Position numbers and translations under genes: made by a program. A stretch of 59,266 bases of DNA from Candidatus Thorarchaeota archaeon (GTDB taxonomy: Archaea; Asgardarchaeota; Thorarchaeia; Thorarchaeales; Thorarchaeaceae): contig SDOA01000009.1 of assembly GCA_004524595.1 (NCBI GenBank), forward strand, positions 1 to 59,266. The letters run 5' to 3'. Every line of letters begins with the position of its first letter. Positions within the stretch are counted from its first letter, which is position 1. Of this stretch, positions 29,801 to 36,604 are shown piece by piece. The notes beneath the pieces are model-generated. The model did not search any database and was not told the DNA's origin. It worked only from the letters and a program-made list of their open reading frames with translations.

Positions 29801-31638
29801 TAGTACCGATATATTCTCAACTCAAACTTGCAGACGATAGAACAAGCATAACAGTCTACTTTGGTGATGTAGTCTCTATATTGGTTCTTTATAATGATAC
29901 ATACTATAACGCCTTGATTGATGGAGCTAATGTGACATACACACTAGGAAGTTTGACTGGCAACCTTATAGAAGAAGCAAATCATACTTACAGCGCAATT
30001 ATTGATGTAAGCTCCCTAGCATCACAGTCTATCTATCTTAGAATCACTGCATCAAAAGTGGGTTATTTCACTGCAATTAAGTCGATAATTGTGACGATTC
30101 TTCCAATTCCAACAAATGCAAGAGTGGATGCAGCTGATGCTTTACAGAGTGGATATTATGGCGATATTCTCGAATATACCTTCTATTATGAAGACCTCCA
30201 ACATAATGTTGGTGTAGAAGGAGCAAACGTGATTGCAAGTTGGGAAGGTGGGAATGTCGATGTAACTCACTTATCTAACGGAACCTACCTGATCACACTT
30301 GAGATCACAGTGAGTGCTCCTGGTGTCTATGACTTGGTTGTTAGATTTGACTTGACCAATTATACTAGTAGAACCGTAGTCGCGAAAATTCAAATCTATG
30401 CCACACCAGCTACAATTTATGGCCTTAGGTCTTATTCGGTTGCAATCAACGATACAATTGAATTAGAATTCTATGTTGAAAGTAACCTAGATGGATCACC
30501 GATTATAGACATTAATGGATTCGCCATCTCACCACAATTGGGAACTTATGACTTGATACTGCTGCCTAATGGTAACTTTACATTGACACTGCCAGGCACT
30601 TTGACCTATGGTTCATATACTTTTGACATCTATTTCCCCACTTCAAAATATGTTGTTGCATCAATTTCAGTTGAGATAACTGTTAGACAGATTTACACGG
30701 AACTACGATACTCCACATTAGAAATTCTCACTTCTCCAAATACTGGATTCTCAATTCCATTGACCTTTTGGGATTTGGATCATAATGAGGGTATTAATGG
30801 CGCAACAATTACCACAGCATTTTCGAATACAAGTATTTCTTACCTAGAGCATCTGCTGAGAGTCGAGAATGGAGTCTACACACTCTATTTCAGATCTCTC
30901 AAGCCAGGAACTCATATCATCCAAATCTCATTTGGTAAAGACGGATATAATACTCAATTCATTGAAATCAGAGTCCAGTCCGATGTTTCCGCTCAACAGC
31001 AGTTCCAGCAGAACCTTGCAATTAGTGGAGGATTCGGTCTTTTGATTGTAGCCATGCTGATAGTAGGGTATGTCAAGGTCTGGAGTATTCCAGTTCTAAT
31101 ACGTGCCTTGAATAGAATGATAAGAGCACTAAGAAGGGGAAGAATTCCAAAAGCACCAAGAGTATCAACTCGGCAGCAAATTGCAATGACCATAGTAAAT
31201 GAGGATCTTGCGCCTCTTAAACTACGAAAGCCGCCTGAGGATATCGCTCCAGAACCTATCATCACAACCGTTCCAGAAGTAAACGATTTGTTAGAAGAAC
31301 TAGCATCAATTACAGGACTTGGTGAAACTGAGATTGAAGCCTTTAGAGCCGACCTTGCAAGAATGAAGGCCAGTGAAAGACCAGGATTCTTGAAGGAAGT
31401 GATTGAACAAGAAAAAGCCAGAAGAGCTGATGTTCTTGCAAAGCCAGTCAAAGAGAAACCAACCCCTGATCGTATACCCCTTCATGACCTACCTGGAGAG
31501 CTTGAAGATCTGCGAAATAAGCTCCTGAAAAAGGGAATGGCTGCTGAAGAGATTGATATTATACTTGAGGAAGCGAAAAATCTTTCAAAAGCAGACTTAG
31601 ATGCTCTTCTAGATAGTTTAGGAATAGATCTAGATTAA
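23896..31638 (+). CDS. Giant surface protein B, paralog of A without the NHL propeller
   Basis: 2580 aa. The ATG overlaps the stop of A and has AGGAGG nine bases upstream. It has a signal peptide (MRNIHRLIPIIFLTVMMISP), the NGETIELAPNEE motif shared with A, then a jelly-roll-like segment with SWLANGHGSGDDSILLDI that in A is interrupted by the propeller. It goes on with the same linker domain and about 17 tandem Ig-like repeats that run in the same order as in A; for example repeat 3 has CNWTPFHSSGDTNYTV against CNWSDIHSSGDQNYTV, and repeat 11 TDWSLTSYS against TDWSLTAYS. A membrane helix (about 2374-2396) is followed by about 185 cytoplasmic residues similar to A (RALRRGRIPKAPRV, VNEDLAPLK, SERPGFLKEVIEQEKARRA). 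Coupled translation suggests the two act together, perhaps as a hetero-complex on the surface. Function is unknown. Confidence 0.8.
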   Translation: MRNIHRLIPIIFLTVMMISPVFIMPQDMMTNDNFEQHINYENDNRIVDIGNGETIELAPNEELHRFILTEQGWTEWNGLSDPLIGNEYGSSVNIFPANKMSYIPGSGTSTAQTYVTMGTDWEAYRAEAQITSLTENRTWITNPGFQGSATGWTTQNTNAGSYSTPTASWLANGHGSGDDSILLDINSGSSGPTYWYDDGDIAAYRQDTTINRGAVVWSALRLDYWARTVDDTHYGMTGSFRIFANVEGVDVWRRVFGDIQAEQTWYNSGLISVNPSIFGLPGDTTISTRIGLESLATVGYEPNIHPQARIDNVELFVKTYVNPSEINLQMNGLTISNGPSRGTCSITQIPTTPWTTSPISMTFSWTPSPNPPVPDNVVYVDFDVTIDMYARRLDFPSHYEIDPSAYGEKFVISNGTNAYFTSYFRAIIPSGYVSLYFFNETIPLNRDVYFLAEPLAPTTNILSGWTGGNPGDGYINVSTYDITSEPGRYGYWRVLSTSSNMISNIELYDPDLLDWASTVNLRAGDTSRLRAYTGSQYEGSSVNFTIYEPNASQWLTLTAIVDATGYATTSTFTVSGATAPAGNWMVQAITNNIGADGEWSSVGFFKRSFSITHSADIDIFYPTDAIGTMVTNITYGDLLLIILNVTDTDSSVKVPGGTMTLDWVLGTDTFDDNGNGQYTKVIDTSLLPSNGQYVMDLDWTHPYFDPDSTALTINVNYAATLTSPDYPGISGPVGDDQSFTVFFKNIDGTGIDGGNLWCSWANPYTVTPLLNGQYRFLLDMTGIEIDNYPVTVYATGSFIEPQSMLIYVQAREIYTSIKYTSNQLSIPLGEAKSFLLTWTDTDHDIPITGSASSITCNWTPFHSSGDTNYTVVETITPGTYNITIYTRSDDALTGPDDFITVTFNVAKDDHLNHTFDIGVEIRKRNTLFVLDAPITQTPYGSTISILVFYQDTDLRVGITNSTGEVKITVTSLESPTLIYSSIQSSLGPGHYNITLPSDQWGSIGWKDLTITIEWIGAVDKYYSQIIETFVRITGTDTDLYLELAPTATYYLNSFTFTVVYWDVIGAQRISNSSGNNVVLYITPLDMGHSVTQSDFIYYESLTTPGTYIFSLDSSLFPDTDTYRFQLDFTWKKGVSPLYENRTITISLIILDRPTYVDYSPIASTPFGEIAEFRFSFVDTLTSTKIQDSIQLDKQLIELGVTHWFTYNDATREFSLWIDTSTLGVGSHVLHLSLTWTDTPFYASITSKAFTVNVVSRATQVSHLSFAPGQWGNNITIEFIFTDIIAGTTVGMTGTLTLNVAADKYSVVYNPEGHFIVTLNTTAFVSDGIFSLTVTIEHTNPNYATAMETFEVSILKRSTQLGYDSPDPAPYQTYMSFTITYTDDSTGEGISDAIIALDGNSTFSLVLNTNFWVTYISNGQYLIEVDTVALGSPALYLLQVEVSYSGEPYFLEGMLNIIARVTQRTTQILITQTPGDVPFQEDIVIKFRYTDFLTGVKVNIDKSHITLTHGPSYTVIGSAQYSLFDRGPYYEIVFSSTIINPTALVTGHEIQIAIDKSTGTPYYAPRSTKTSVTTIERSTQILFPLVEDTPYSDNIIIELSYIDYLSGIGIDGATLEISSNNWTTPDYVLEEEAGGLYRIIINSTIFGDTGIVYFDITLSKSGSPFYASRTTLGVPARVKEIQTSLLAEAPPLGSTAVGAPITITLNLKDFDHNLIIEGATILTDWSLTSYSTDELGNGVYTLTIETVGLLAQKYTFHIYAEKTYYETAIATVSIQPGSATVEIYLEKSTYYADWGEYVNITFQVREPYFDTPITGMTATMIWNGVLYTFTELDNGYYTYNLLTSLNDFGIYQPSITVSKQYYQDRQKSFTLVVSKGPGQILPESSIYEVVVGTNVDIHIFLNDTISGLAITSATTTMEFNGTVYPLTHVGGGYYSGNLDVNGFLIGQYPLIIRAVTTNHIFLETLVDIQIVPIYSQLKLADDRTSITVYFGDVVSILVLYNDTYYNALIDGANVTYTLGSLTGNLIEEANHTYSAIIDVSSLASQSIYLRITASKVGYFTAIKSIIVTILPIPTNARVDAADALQSGYYGDILEYTFYYEDLQHNVGVEGANVIASWEGGNVDVTHLSNGTYLITLEITVSAPGVYDLVVRFDLTNYTSRTVVAKIQIYATPATIYGLRSYSVAINDTIELEFYVESNLDGSPIIDINGFAISPQLGTYDLILLPNGNFTLTLPGTLTYGSYTFDIYFPTSKYVVASISVEITVRQIYTELRYSTLEILTSPNTGFSIPLTFWDLDHNEGINGATITTAFSNTSISYLEHLLRVENGVYTLYFRSLKPGTHIIQISFGKDGYNTQFIEIRVQSDVSAQQQFQQNLAISGGFGLLIVAMLIVGYVKVWSIPVLIRALNRMIRALRRGRIPKAPRVSTRQQIAMTIVNEDLAPLKLRKPPEDIAPEPIITTVPEVNDLLEELASITGLGETEIEAFRADLARMKASERPGFLKEVIEQEKARRADVLAKPVKEKPTPDRIPLHDLPGELEDLRNKLLKKGMAAEEIDIILEEAKNLSKADLDALLDSLGIDLD

Positions 31639-31645
31639 AAAATGA

Positions 31646-31671
31646 ATCAGCTGGTGTAACAGCCAGCTGAT
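31646..31671. terminator. Hairpin between convergent genes
   Basis: Perfect 9-bp inverted repeat ATCAGCTGG / CCAGCTGAT with an 8-nt loop, lying between the stop of giant protein B and the stop of the TyrRS gene. Same geometry as the hairpin at 1000-1024; likely a two-way terminator or transcript end protector. Confidence 0.55.
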
Positions 31672-31673
31672 CT

Positions 31674-32690
31674 CTATTTCTTGAATGTCTTTTCAACCTC
31701 TGTTAGGATGTCAGAGTGCTTCTCAAAGTACTTACGAGCTGGTTCGAGTAATTCAATAAGATATTTTGTCACAGTGCTCTTCACATCCATAGGATGAATC
31801 TCTTCTTTTAGATAAGCAGTTTCAAATTCGTTTACATTAACGAACTCAATATCTCCGCCAAATTTAGCAGTGCGTTGAATTATGATTTTTTCATACCTAG
31901 GGAAGATAATGTAGCGAAGCGTGCTTGTAATGGGATTTTGTTCAAGATCTCCTGCTGGGCAGTAAGCTTTCTTAATTGTACTTTTTATGTCTTCTATACC
32001 ATCAGTTACACGAATATGAGTAGAAGGATCACTTGCTGACATCTTTGCTCCTCCACCTTTCAATGAAGGAAGTAAGGGCATGAAGATGTACACACCTTTT
32101 TGGTACCCGACACTCTCTAGGAGTTCTCTTCCAAGCATGTAGATATTCCTTTGATCAATTCCACCGACTGTGATATCTGCTTTAAGATACTTGACATCAA
32201 GTATTTGCAATAGGGGATACATAAGTCCAGAAACTTTTGCATCTCCACTCATCCGGACAACTTCACTAGCTGCTCTCAAAGCTCTAGTTGTTGTTACCTT
32301 AGCTGCCACTTTGAACAGGTCTTCTATGTAATCTGGTTTGTTTTGATAGGTTGAGCCTCTAACAAATTTCACTAATTTTGCGTCTTTGCCAAACACTCCC
32401 CTAATACATTCTTCATAGTATTTGGAGCGAATGTCCATCTGCTCAAATGATGTTTTCTGGTCGTCTAAATGGGCGTGGTAATCAGCCAATAGGATGGTTC
32501 CGTTCCCACCTAGCTTAGCCAGTTCAATTAGCTTATTGAGTGGAATCATGTAAGCAAAGTGAAACGGACCTGTTGGTGCTGTACCATAATAGAAGTTGAA
32601 GTCTGGTTTATCTCTCAGAATATTCTTCACTTCATCAACTGTTACAACTTCCTCCGCATTATGTACGGCCGTTTCAAGTGATCCCAACAT
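31674..32690 (-). CDS. tyrS: Tyrosyl-tRNA synthetase, eukaryote-like
   Basis: 338 aa class I synthetase that charges tRNA-Tyr. The HIGH-region reads GTAPTGPFHFAY (residues 36-47) and the KMSKS-region KMSAS (about 216-220). Tyr-binding residues known from archaeal enzymes are present in YPLLQILDVKY and GGIDQRNI. The catalytic core resembles the human cytosolic enzyme as I remember it (GTATTGKPHVAY, FADLHAYLD, YLKVDAQFGGIDQRKI), rather than Methanocaldococcus (EPSGKIHLGH). It lacks the C-terminal EMAP-like domain of vertebrate forms. It is the last gene of a minus-strand run, 36 bp after the flippase-like gene. Start ATG at 32690 begins the usual short N-terminal extension. Confidence 0.93.
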   Translation of the reverse strand: MLGSLETAVHNAEEVVTVDEVKNILRDKPDFNFYYGTAPTGPFHFAYMIPLNKLIELAKLGGNGTILLADYHAHLDDQKTSFEQMDIRSKYYEECIRGVFGKDAKLVKFVRGSTYQNKPDYIEDLFKVAAKVTTTRALRAASEVVRMSGDAKVSGLMYPLLQILDVKYLKADITVGGIDQRNIYMLGRELLESVGYQKGVYIFMPLLPSLKGGGAKMSASDPSTHIRVTDGIEDIKSTIKKAYCPAGDLEQNPITSTLRYIIFPRYEKIIIQRTAKFGGDIEFVNVNEFETAYLKEEIHPMDVKSTVTKYLIELLEPARKYFEKHSDILTEVEKTFKK

Positions 32691-32726
32691 ATGATTTCAC
32701 TATGACAGCTGAAATAGAATTTCGTT

Positions 32727-33755
32727 TTAATCTTGCTGTGTCACGCGTATTCTCTTACTTGCTCTTCGAGTAACTATAGCCAATGCTATGAAACCTACAA
32801 ATACACTGAACCAGAGGGTTACGACTCTAATGAGAATTGTTGCTGCACCGGCTAAAGTATTATTCCAACTTAGGAGTAGAGTAATCAAGAATACTGAAGT
32901 CAATTCATAGGTTCCAACACCACCGGGTGAAAATGTCAGTGCACCAATTATTGATGAGGTTGCATGGATGAAGGTTGCAACAAGAAGCAATGTGATTGTG
33001 AGAGGTTCTCCAGATAGAATCGAAAAGAGTAGCCATAGTTCTAAACACTCCATGAACCATCCTGGAACACTTACTGCAGTACTTACAAGCATTGGTTCAG
33101 GGCTTAGAGTTTTAGTCATTGTTTCTTCAATCAAGTTCATACTGTCTTGAAATTTTTTTAACGGACCGAGTGATGTTAGACGCGAAAGAAAACTCTTGTA
33201 GAAAGTTTTTGATCCTAGAATTAGAGCGCCACAAAGAACAGCACCTCCCAGTAACAGAACAGTAAGTATTTGATTCCCAGTGTTAACTCCAAGTGTAAAT
33301 CCAACAAGTGCAAGAATGACGATTGCTAGAAGATCTGTCACTCTTTCTGAGATAACAATCGGTACTGTCTTTGCGATGGGTGTTTCATCTATCTCATAAA
33401 CAAAATAACCCTTAACAGCTTCACCTATTTTACCTGGAGTTGTTGTGAGGGTAAATCCTGCTAGAAAGATACTGAAACTGTCGATGTGACCCAGATTTAT
33501 GTTAATCCTATGAAGATAGTATTGCCATTTTACATATCTAAGAATATAGTTTAGAAATGAGAGTGCCATCATCGCAGGCAGCACCCAATACCAAGGTATT
33601 GCACTGAGTGCTAGGAACACCTCATTAGGATCGCCATAGACTCCAACTAGAGCAAAAACAATCATACTGAAGACTATGAAGAAAGCAATATTACGCGGAT
33701 TAATGAATGATCTGTTAGAAGTTGAGTTTAGACTCTCACCAACTGTCGTAAGCAA
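32727..33755 (-). CDS. Lipid-flippase-like membrane protein (LPG synthase TM / UPF0104 family)
   Basis: About 342 aa with roughly eight to nine membrane helices. The signature of the family is visible: FLAGFTLTTTPGKIGEAVKGYFV, followed by a helix with ISERVTDLLAIVIL, and later a GGVGTYE motif (FSPGGVGTYELTSVFL). Relatives include the membrane part of MprF and archaeal AglD-neighbour proteins, thought to move or hold polyprenyl- or phospholipid-linked substrates. The annotated TTG start overlaps the PHP gene by 20 bases and its GGAGG site is only one base away, so the exact start is uncertain; no ATG occurs before the first helix. With UbiA and PHP genes upstream it probably works in polyprenyl-linked envelope chemistry (inference). 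Confidence 0.8.
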   Translation of the reverse strand: MLTTVGESLNSTSNRSFINPRNIAFFIVFSMIVFALVGVYGDPNEVFLALSAIPWYWVLPAMMALSFLNYILRYVKWQYYLHRININLGHIDSFSIFLAGFTLTTTPGKIGEAVKGYFVYEIDETPIAKTVPIVISERVTDLLAIVILALVGFTLGVNTGNQILTVLLLGGAVLCGALILGSKTFYKSFLSRLTSLGPLKKFQDSMNLIEETMTKTLSPEPMLVSTAVSVPGWFMECLELWLLFSILSGEPLTITLLLVATFIHATSSIIGALTFSPGGVGTYELTSVFLITLLLSWNNTLAGAATILIRVVTLWFSVFVGFIALAIVTRRASKRIRVTQQD

Positions 33756-34416
33756 TCCTCCTTATTCTTTGCCATAGCATGGTTGGAAAATGCACTATGA
33801 ACAATGAGGGATACCCTGAGATTTGTGTTCTTCCCTGTTTCAGTTCATCAAAAATATCATCTGCTGTTTCAATATCTTGTAACCAAGTCTTTGCATGCCC
33901 CATTTCAAGAAATGAATGACCATCACTTCCAGCTGTCATAGGTTTTTCAAGACGTCTTGCGAGAGCCTGTGCCTTTGCATTGAATATTTGAATTATACAC
34001 CGTGAATTGATACCTTCGATTAGATCCACATGTTTTCGTATTATTTCGTCAGGTAATCCTCTTCTTATTGCAGAATGCTTTCTTAAAGGGTCTCTAGGAT
34101 GAGGTAATATTGTCAATCCATTCATCGCATGAACATCTTCAGCAATCTCGACAAATGTTCGATTCTCAACATGTTCAGATACAAAGAGACCTATTAGTTC
34201 TCCAAAATCAGTTGATTTATACTCACAAGCAGGAATGATGAATCTATCGTCTCTTTGAATTACTCTTAAAGTTGCGGCTCGGTAATGTTCAGTGGGGGCA
34301 ACACCTCTGAGACCCTTTTTCCTCATCATCTTGAATAAGGAATATGGGCTTTGAAAGCCATCCTTCGAGTGATAGGTGTGCATATGGAGATCGAAAGCTG
34401 AAAGATGGTCTCCCAT
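33736..34416 (-). CDS. PHP-domain metal-dependent phosphoesterase
   Basis: 226 aa from the ATG at 34416, with AGGTGGA five bases upstream; the in-frame GTG at 34425 lies inside that site. PHP motifs are complete: DLHMHTYHSKDG near the N-terminus, PTEHYR, the ILPHPRDP motif and AGSDGHS, which together bind two or three metal ions. PHP proteins hydrolyse phosphomonoesters such as histidinol phosphate, or nucleic acids when part of polymerases; this one is a stand-alone small form of unknown substrate. It lies between UbiA and flippase genes, with overlaps, so a lipid- or sugar-phosphate substrate is a reasonable guess (for example dephosphorylating a polyprenyl-phospho-ribose phosphate). Confidence 0.85.
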   Translation of the reverse strand: MGDHLSAFDLHMHTYHSKDGFQSPYSLFKMMRKKGLRGVAPTEHYRAATLRVIQRDDRFIIPACEYKSTDFGELIGLFVSEHVENRTFVEIAEDVHAMNGLTILPHPRDPLRKHSAIRRGLPDEIIRKHVDLIEGINSRCIIQIFNAKAQALARRLEKPMTAGSDGHSFLEMGHAKTWLQDIETADDIFDELKQGRTQISGYPSLFIVHFPTMLWQRIRRIAYDSW

Positions 34417-34425
34417 TTTATCCAC

Positions 34426-35379
34426 CTATATGATAAATGGTTGAAGTAGATTCTCAACAAATTCAATGACCAGTTCCCAGAAGAATAATGTCCAAGCTAA
34501 CGCTATGAGAAAGAGGACTGCACCAATCAATATGCCTTTGTCTTTGAATGCAAGGTGCGGTTTCCTCCCAACTGGGCTTCCGATATAAATCAGATACACA
34601 TACCGAAGAACAAGTCCTGCCAAAAACGGTACTGTCAACATTACAGGTTGTTGTGCCATTCTCTCACCGAAGACATTGTAGCAGTACATTGTGTAGAAGA
34701 AGACGAACCATGTTGCTGACATACTTATGCCATGATCAAGGATTGTATTATTATAAAACTTGAAAACTGGTTTGTGTTCAGCAGCATATTCTCCAAGATA
34801 TTGAAGCTCATTCTTTCGTTTTCCAAAGCCCAATAGTAAAGCAAAGAAAAAGACTCCAATTACTAACCACGATGTGTAAGGTGCATGAAGAAGGATAGCA
34901 CCTGCAATTGCTCGGATAATAAACCCGATTCCTATTGTTGCCACATCGACAATAGCCCACTTTCTCAGATAGGTATTATACAATAGCGAATTAATGATAT
35001 ATAGAACAGCAGCAATAAAGAACATCCAATAGAGGTACATTGAAAGAGATAGACCACCAATGAGAAGTGCAGAGGCTAAAAGAAGCGATGATTTTCGAGA
35101 TACCGCACCTGATGGTAACGGTCTTAATTTCTTTTCGGGATGAACAGCATCTGCTTCCAAGTCCTTGATGTCATTAATAATGTAGGTGGCACTTGAAATT
35201 GCACAAAAAGCCAAAAATCCCCAGATAAGAGGGATATATTTTGTCCAGTCAAGAGCAGGTGGCAAAACTGGCCATGGCCAGACTTCAGGAACCTGATAGA
35301 AAACAATAGCAAGAAACACCAAGAGGTTCTTATACCATTGTGCTGGTCTCATAAGTTTAAAGTAATCATAAACTGCCAT
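34426..35379 (-). CDS. UbiA-family prenyltransferase, decaprenyl-phosphate phosphoribosyltransferase-like
   Basis: 317 aa, about nine membrane helices. The N-terminal MRPAQWYKNLLVF and NDIKDLEADAVHPEKKLRPLPSG match the subgroup of UbiA proteins that transfer 5-phosphoribose to polyprenyl phosphate (R-P-x-Q-W-x-K-N and N-D-x-x-D-x-x-x-D-x-x-H-P-x-K). The second Asp-rich motif of typical aromatic prenyltransferases is not obvious, as expected for that subgroup. Start ATG has GAGGA seven bases upstream. The next gene codes for a PHP phosphoesterase, which would suit removal of the 5-phosphate, and then a lipid-flippase-like protein, so the three form a plausible route to a polyprenyl-phosphate pentose donor. 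That pathway is inference from order. Confidence 0.85.
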   Translation of the reverse strand: MAVYDYFKLMRPAQWYKNLLVFLAIVFYQVPEVWPWPVLPPALDWTKYIPLIWGFLAFCAISSATYIINDIKDLEADAVHPEKKLRPLPSGAVSRKSSLLLASALLIGGLSLSMYLYWMFFIAAVLYIINSLLYNTYLRKWAIVDVATIGIGFIIRAIAGAILLHAPYTSWLVIGVFFFALLLGFGKRKNELQYLGEYAAEHKPVFKFYNNTILDHGISMSATWFVFFYTMYCYNVFGERMAQQPVMLTVPFLAGLVLRYVYLIYIGSPVGRKPHLAFKDKGILIGAVLFLIALAWTLFFWELVIEFVENLLQPFII

Positions 35380-35394
35380 CGATTCTTCCTCAAT

Positions 35395-36474
35395 TCATTC
35401 TGAATATGAGTTCCAGAGAGCACCCCATTCGGTCTCCTCTAGGAACCATTTCACCCATTTCTTTCCTTTGAGAGGTAGCCATATACCATCATGATATAGA
35501 CCGCTCAGCTGAGTAGGTAGCCACATGAGTGGAGACCTGAACAAGAATGTTTCCATTCCTGGAAATCTTAGAAATCCTCTATTCCAAGTGATTACTGGAC
35601 TTTTCCCTGGACTAAGATGAAAGTTTGGAAGATCCTCCCAGGATTCAAAATCACCAACAATCTCTATTTTTTCTGGATTTGATTCGCCAAGACCTATGGC
35701 ACTTGCTATCTGCAATTTGTGAACCAAGCATTGTTCAATACCCATCAGTCTTGTTTGTACTGTATCTGCTGCAACCATATCTGAGGTTGCAATTAGAACA
35801 TTTCCAATTTTGGGAATCATCGTTCTTGGTCCCGCGCCATCACCGACAATTGTTCCATCGGTAATTACAAACTCTGAATGCGAAATAGTTTGTTGCAAGA
35901 GCAATAGGTCAACAAGTACTTCGTGAATCTTTAGATGCGCAAGGTGTCGATTCTTGGTGAGATATAGTCCAAAACTATCCTTGAGTGCTCCAGTCATTTG
36001 AGTATGGCCATGAGTCTTAATGGTAGGGAGATGAATGATATTTGTGCCAAATATCTCCTTGGGTGCTATGACCTCACCAAAGATCTTCTCGAGAACTAAG
36101 GTTTCTCTGGGGAGGTCTACATCAACATATGTTGCATTAATTAACGGTAGGAACTTGATTCCATGCTTTTTAATGACTGGATACCAGTTGTTGTTTTTCA
36201 CACCAGCAAAAATGTTGGTTACAACAGTTTCATTCTCAACAGCTTGAATTCTTCTGTTATTAAAACCATCAGCAATGAGCTTTTTTAACAGCCCATCAAA
36301 GATGTATGGATTCGTTGAACACGCGGGATATAATTTACTCCATGAAAGGTTCAATTTGATAGAAGTAGCTACATCTTTGGAAACGAATTTATGATAATCT
36401 GCTAAATCCATTACTCTGGCAATATCTTCGTCTATTGTCTTTGGACTTGTCTTTACTACTGCTACCTTGGGCAT
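35395..36474 (-). CDS. DUF362-domain protein
   Basis: 359 aa from the ATG at 36474 (MPKVAVVKT); an in-frame TTG at 36501 is less likely. It has the DUF362 features: SIKLNLSWSKLYPACSTNP near the N-terminus, IIHLPTIKTHGHTQMTGALKD in the middle (the K-T-H motif before a conserved A-x-K-N/D), and FVITDGTIVGDGAGP. The family is widespread in archaea and bacteria, often ferredoxin-linked, and has no agreed biochemical function; here no 4Fe-4S domain is present. It is the first gene of the minus-strand run that continues, 15 bp later, with UbiA. A palindrome sits about 77 bp upstream. Confidence 0.85.
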   Translation of the reverse strand: MPKVAVVKTSPKTIDEDIARVMDLADYHKFVSKDVATSIKLNLSWSKLYPACSTNPYIFDGLLKKLIADGFNNRRIQAVENETVVTNIFAGVKNNNWYPVIKKHGIKFLPLINATYVDVDLPRETLVLEKIFGEVIAPKEIFGTNIIHLPTIKTHGHTQMTGALKDSFGLYLTKNRHLAHLKIHEVLVDLLLLQQTISHSEFVITDGTIVGDGAGPRTMIPKIGNVLIATSDMVAADTVQTRLMGIEQCLVHKLQIASAIGLGESNPEKIEIVGDFESWEDLPNFHLSPGKSPVITWNRGFLRFPGMETFLFRSPLMWLPTQLSGLYHDGIWLPLKGKKWVKWFLEETEWGALWNSYSE

Positions 36475-36550
36475 TATGAACTCAACTCTTCTATCTAACA
36501 ATCCCCTTATTCTGATTTTCTGACTTGTTATTGTTCTTAATAAGTTGCCT

Positions 36551-36565
36551 CAATGGTCACCATTG
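36551..36565. promoter_or_regulatory. 15-bp palindrome upstream of the DUF362 gene
   Basis: CAATGGT-C-ACCATTG is a perfect inverted repeat in the 130-bp gap between the PPP phosphatase stop and the DUF362 start. It could be an operator of the DUF362-UbiA-PHP-flippase-TyrRS run or a short terminator for the phosphatase. No regulator is known. Confidence 0.3.
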
Positions 36566-36604
36566 TACTATTAGTTAGAGTATTCCAAAAATCTATTTTG
36601 TGAA

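Noticed and set aside
15212..31638. Mobile element or phage tail-fibre origin of the giant genes
   Set aside because: No integrase, transposase, terminal repeats or phage genes nearby; signal peptides and TM helices fit cellular surface proteins.
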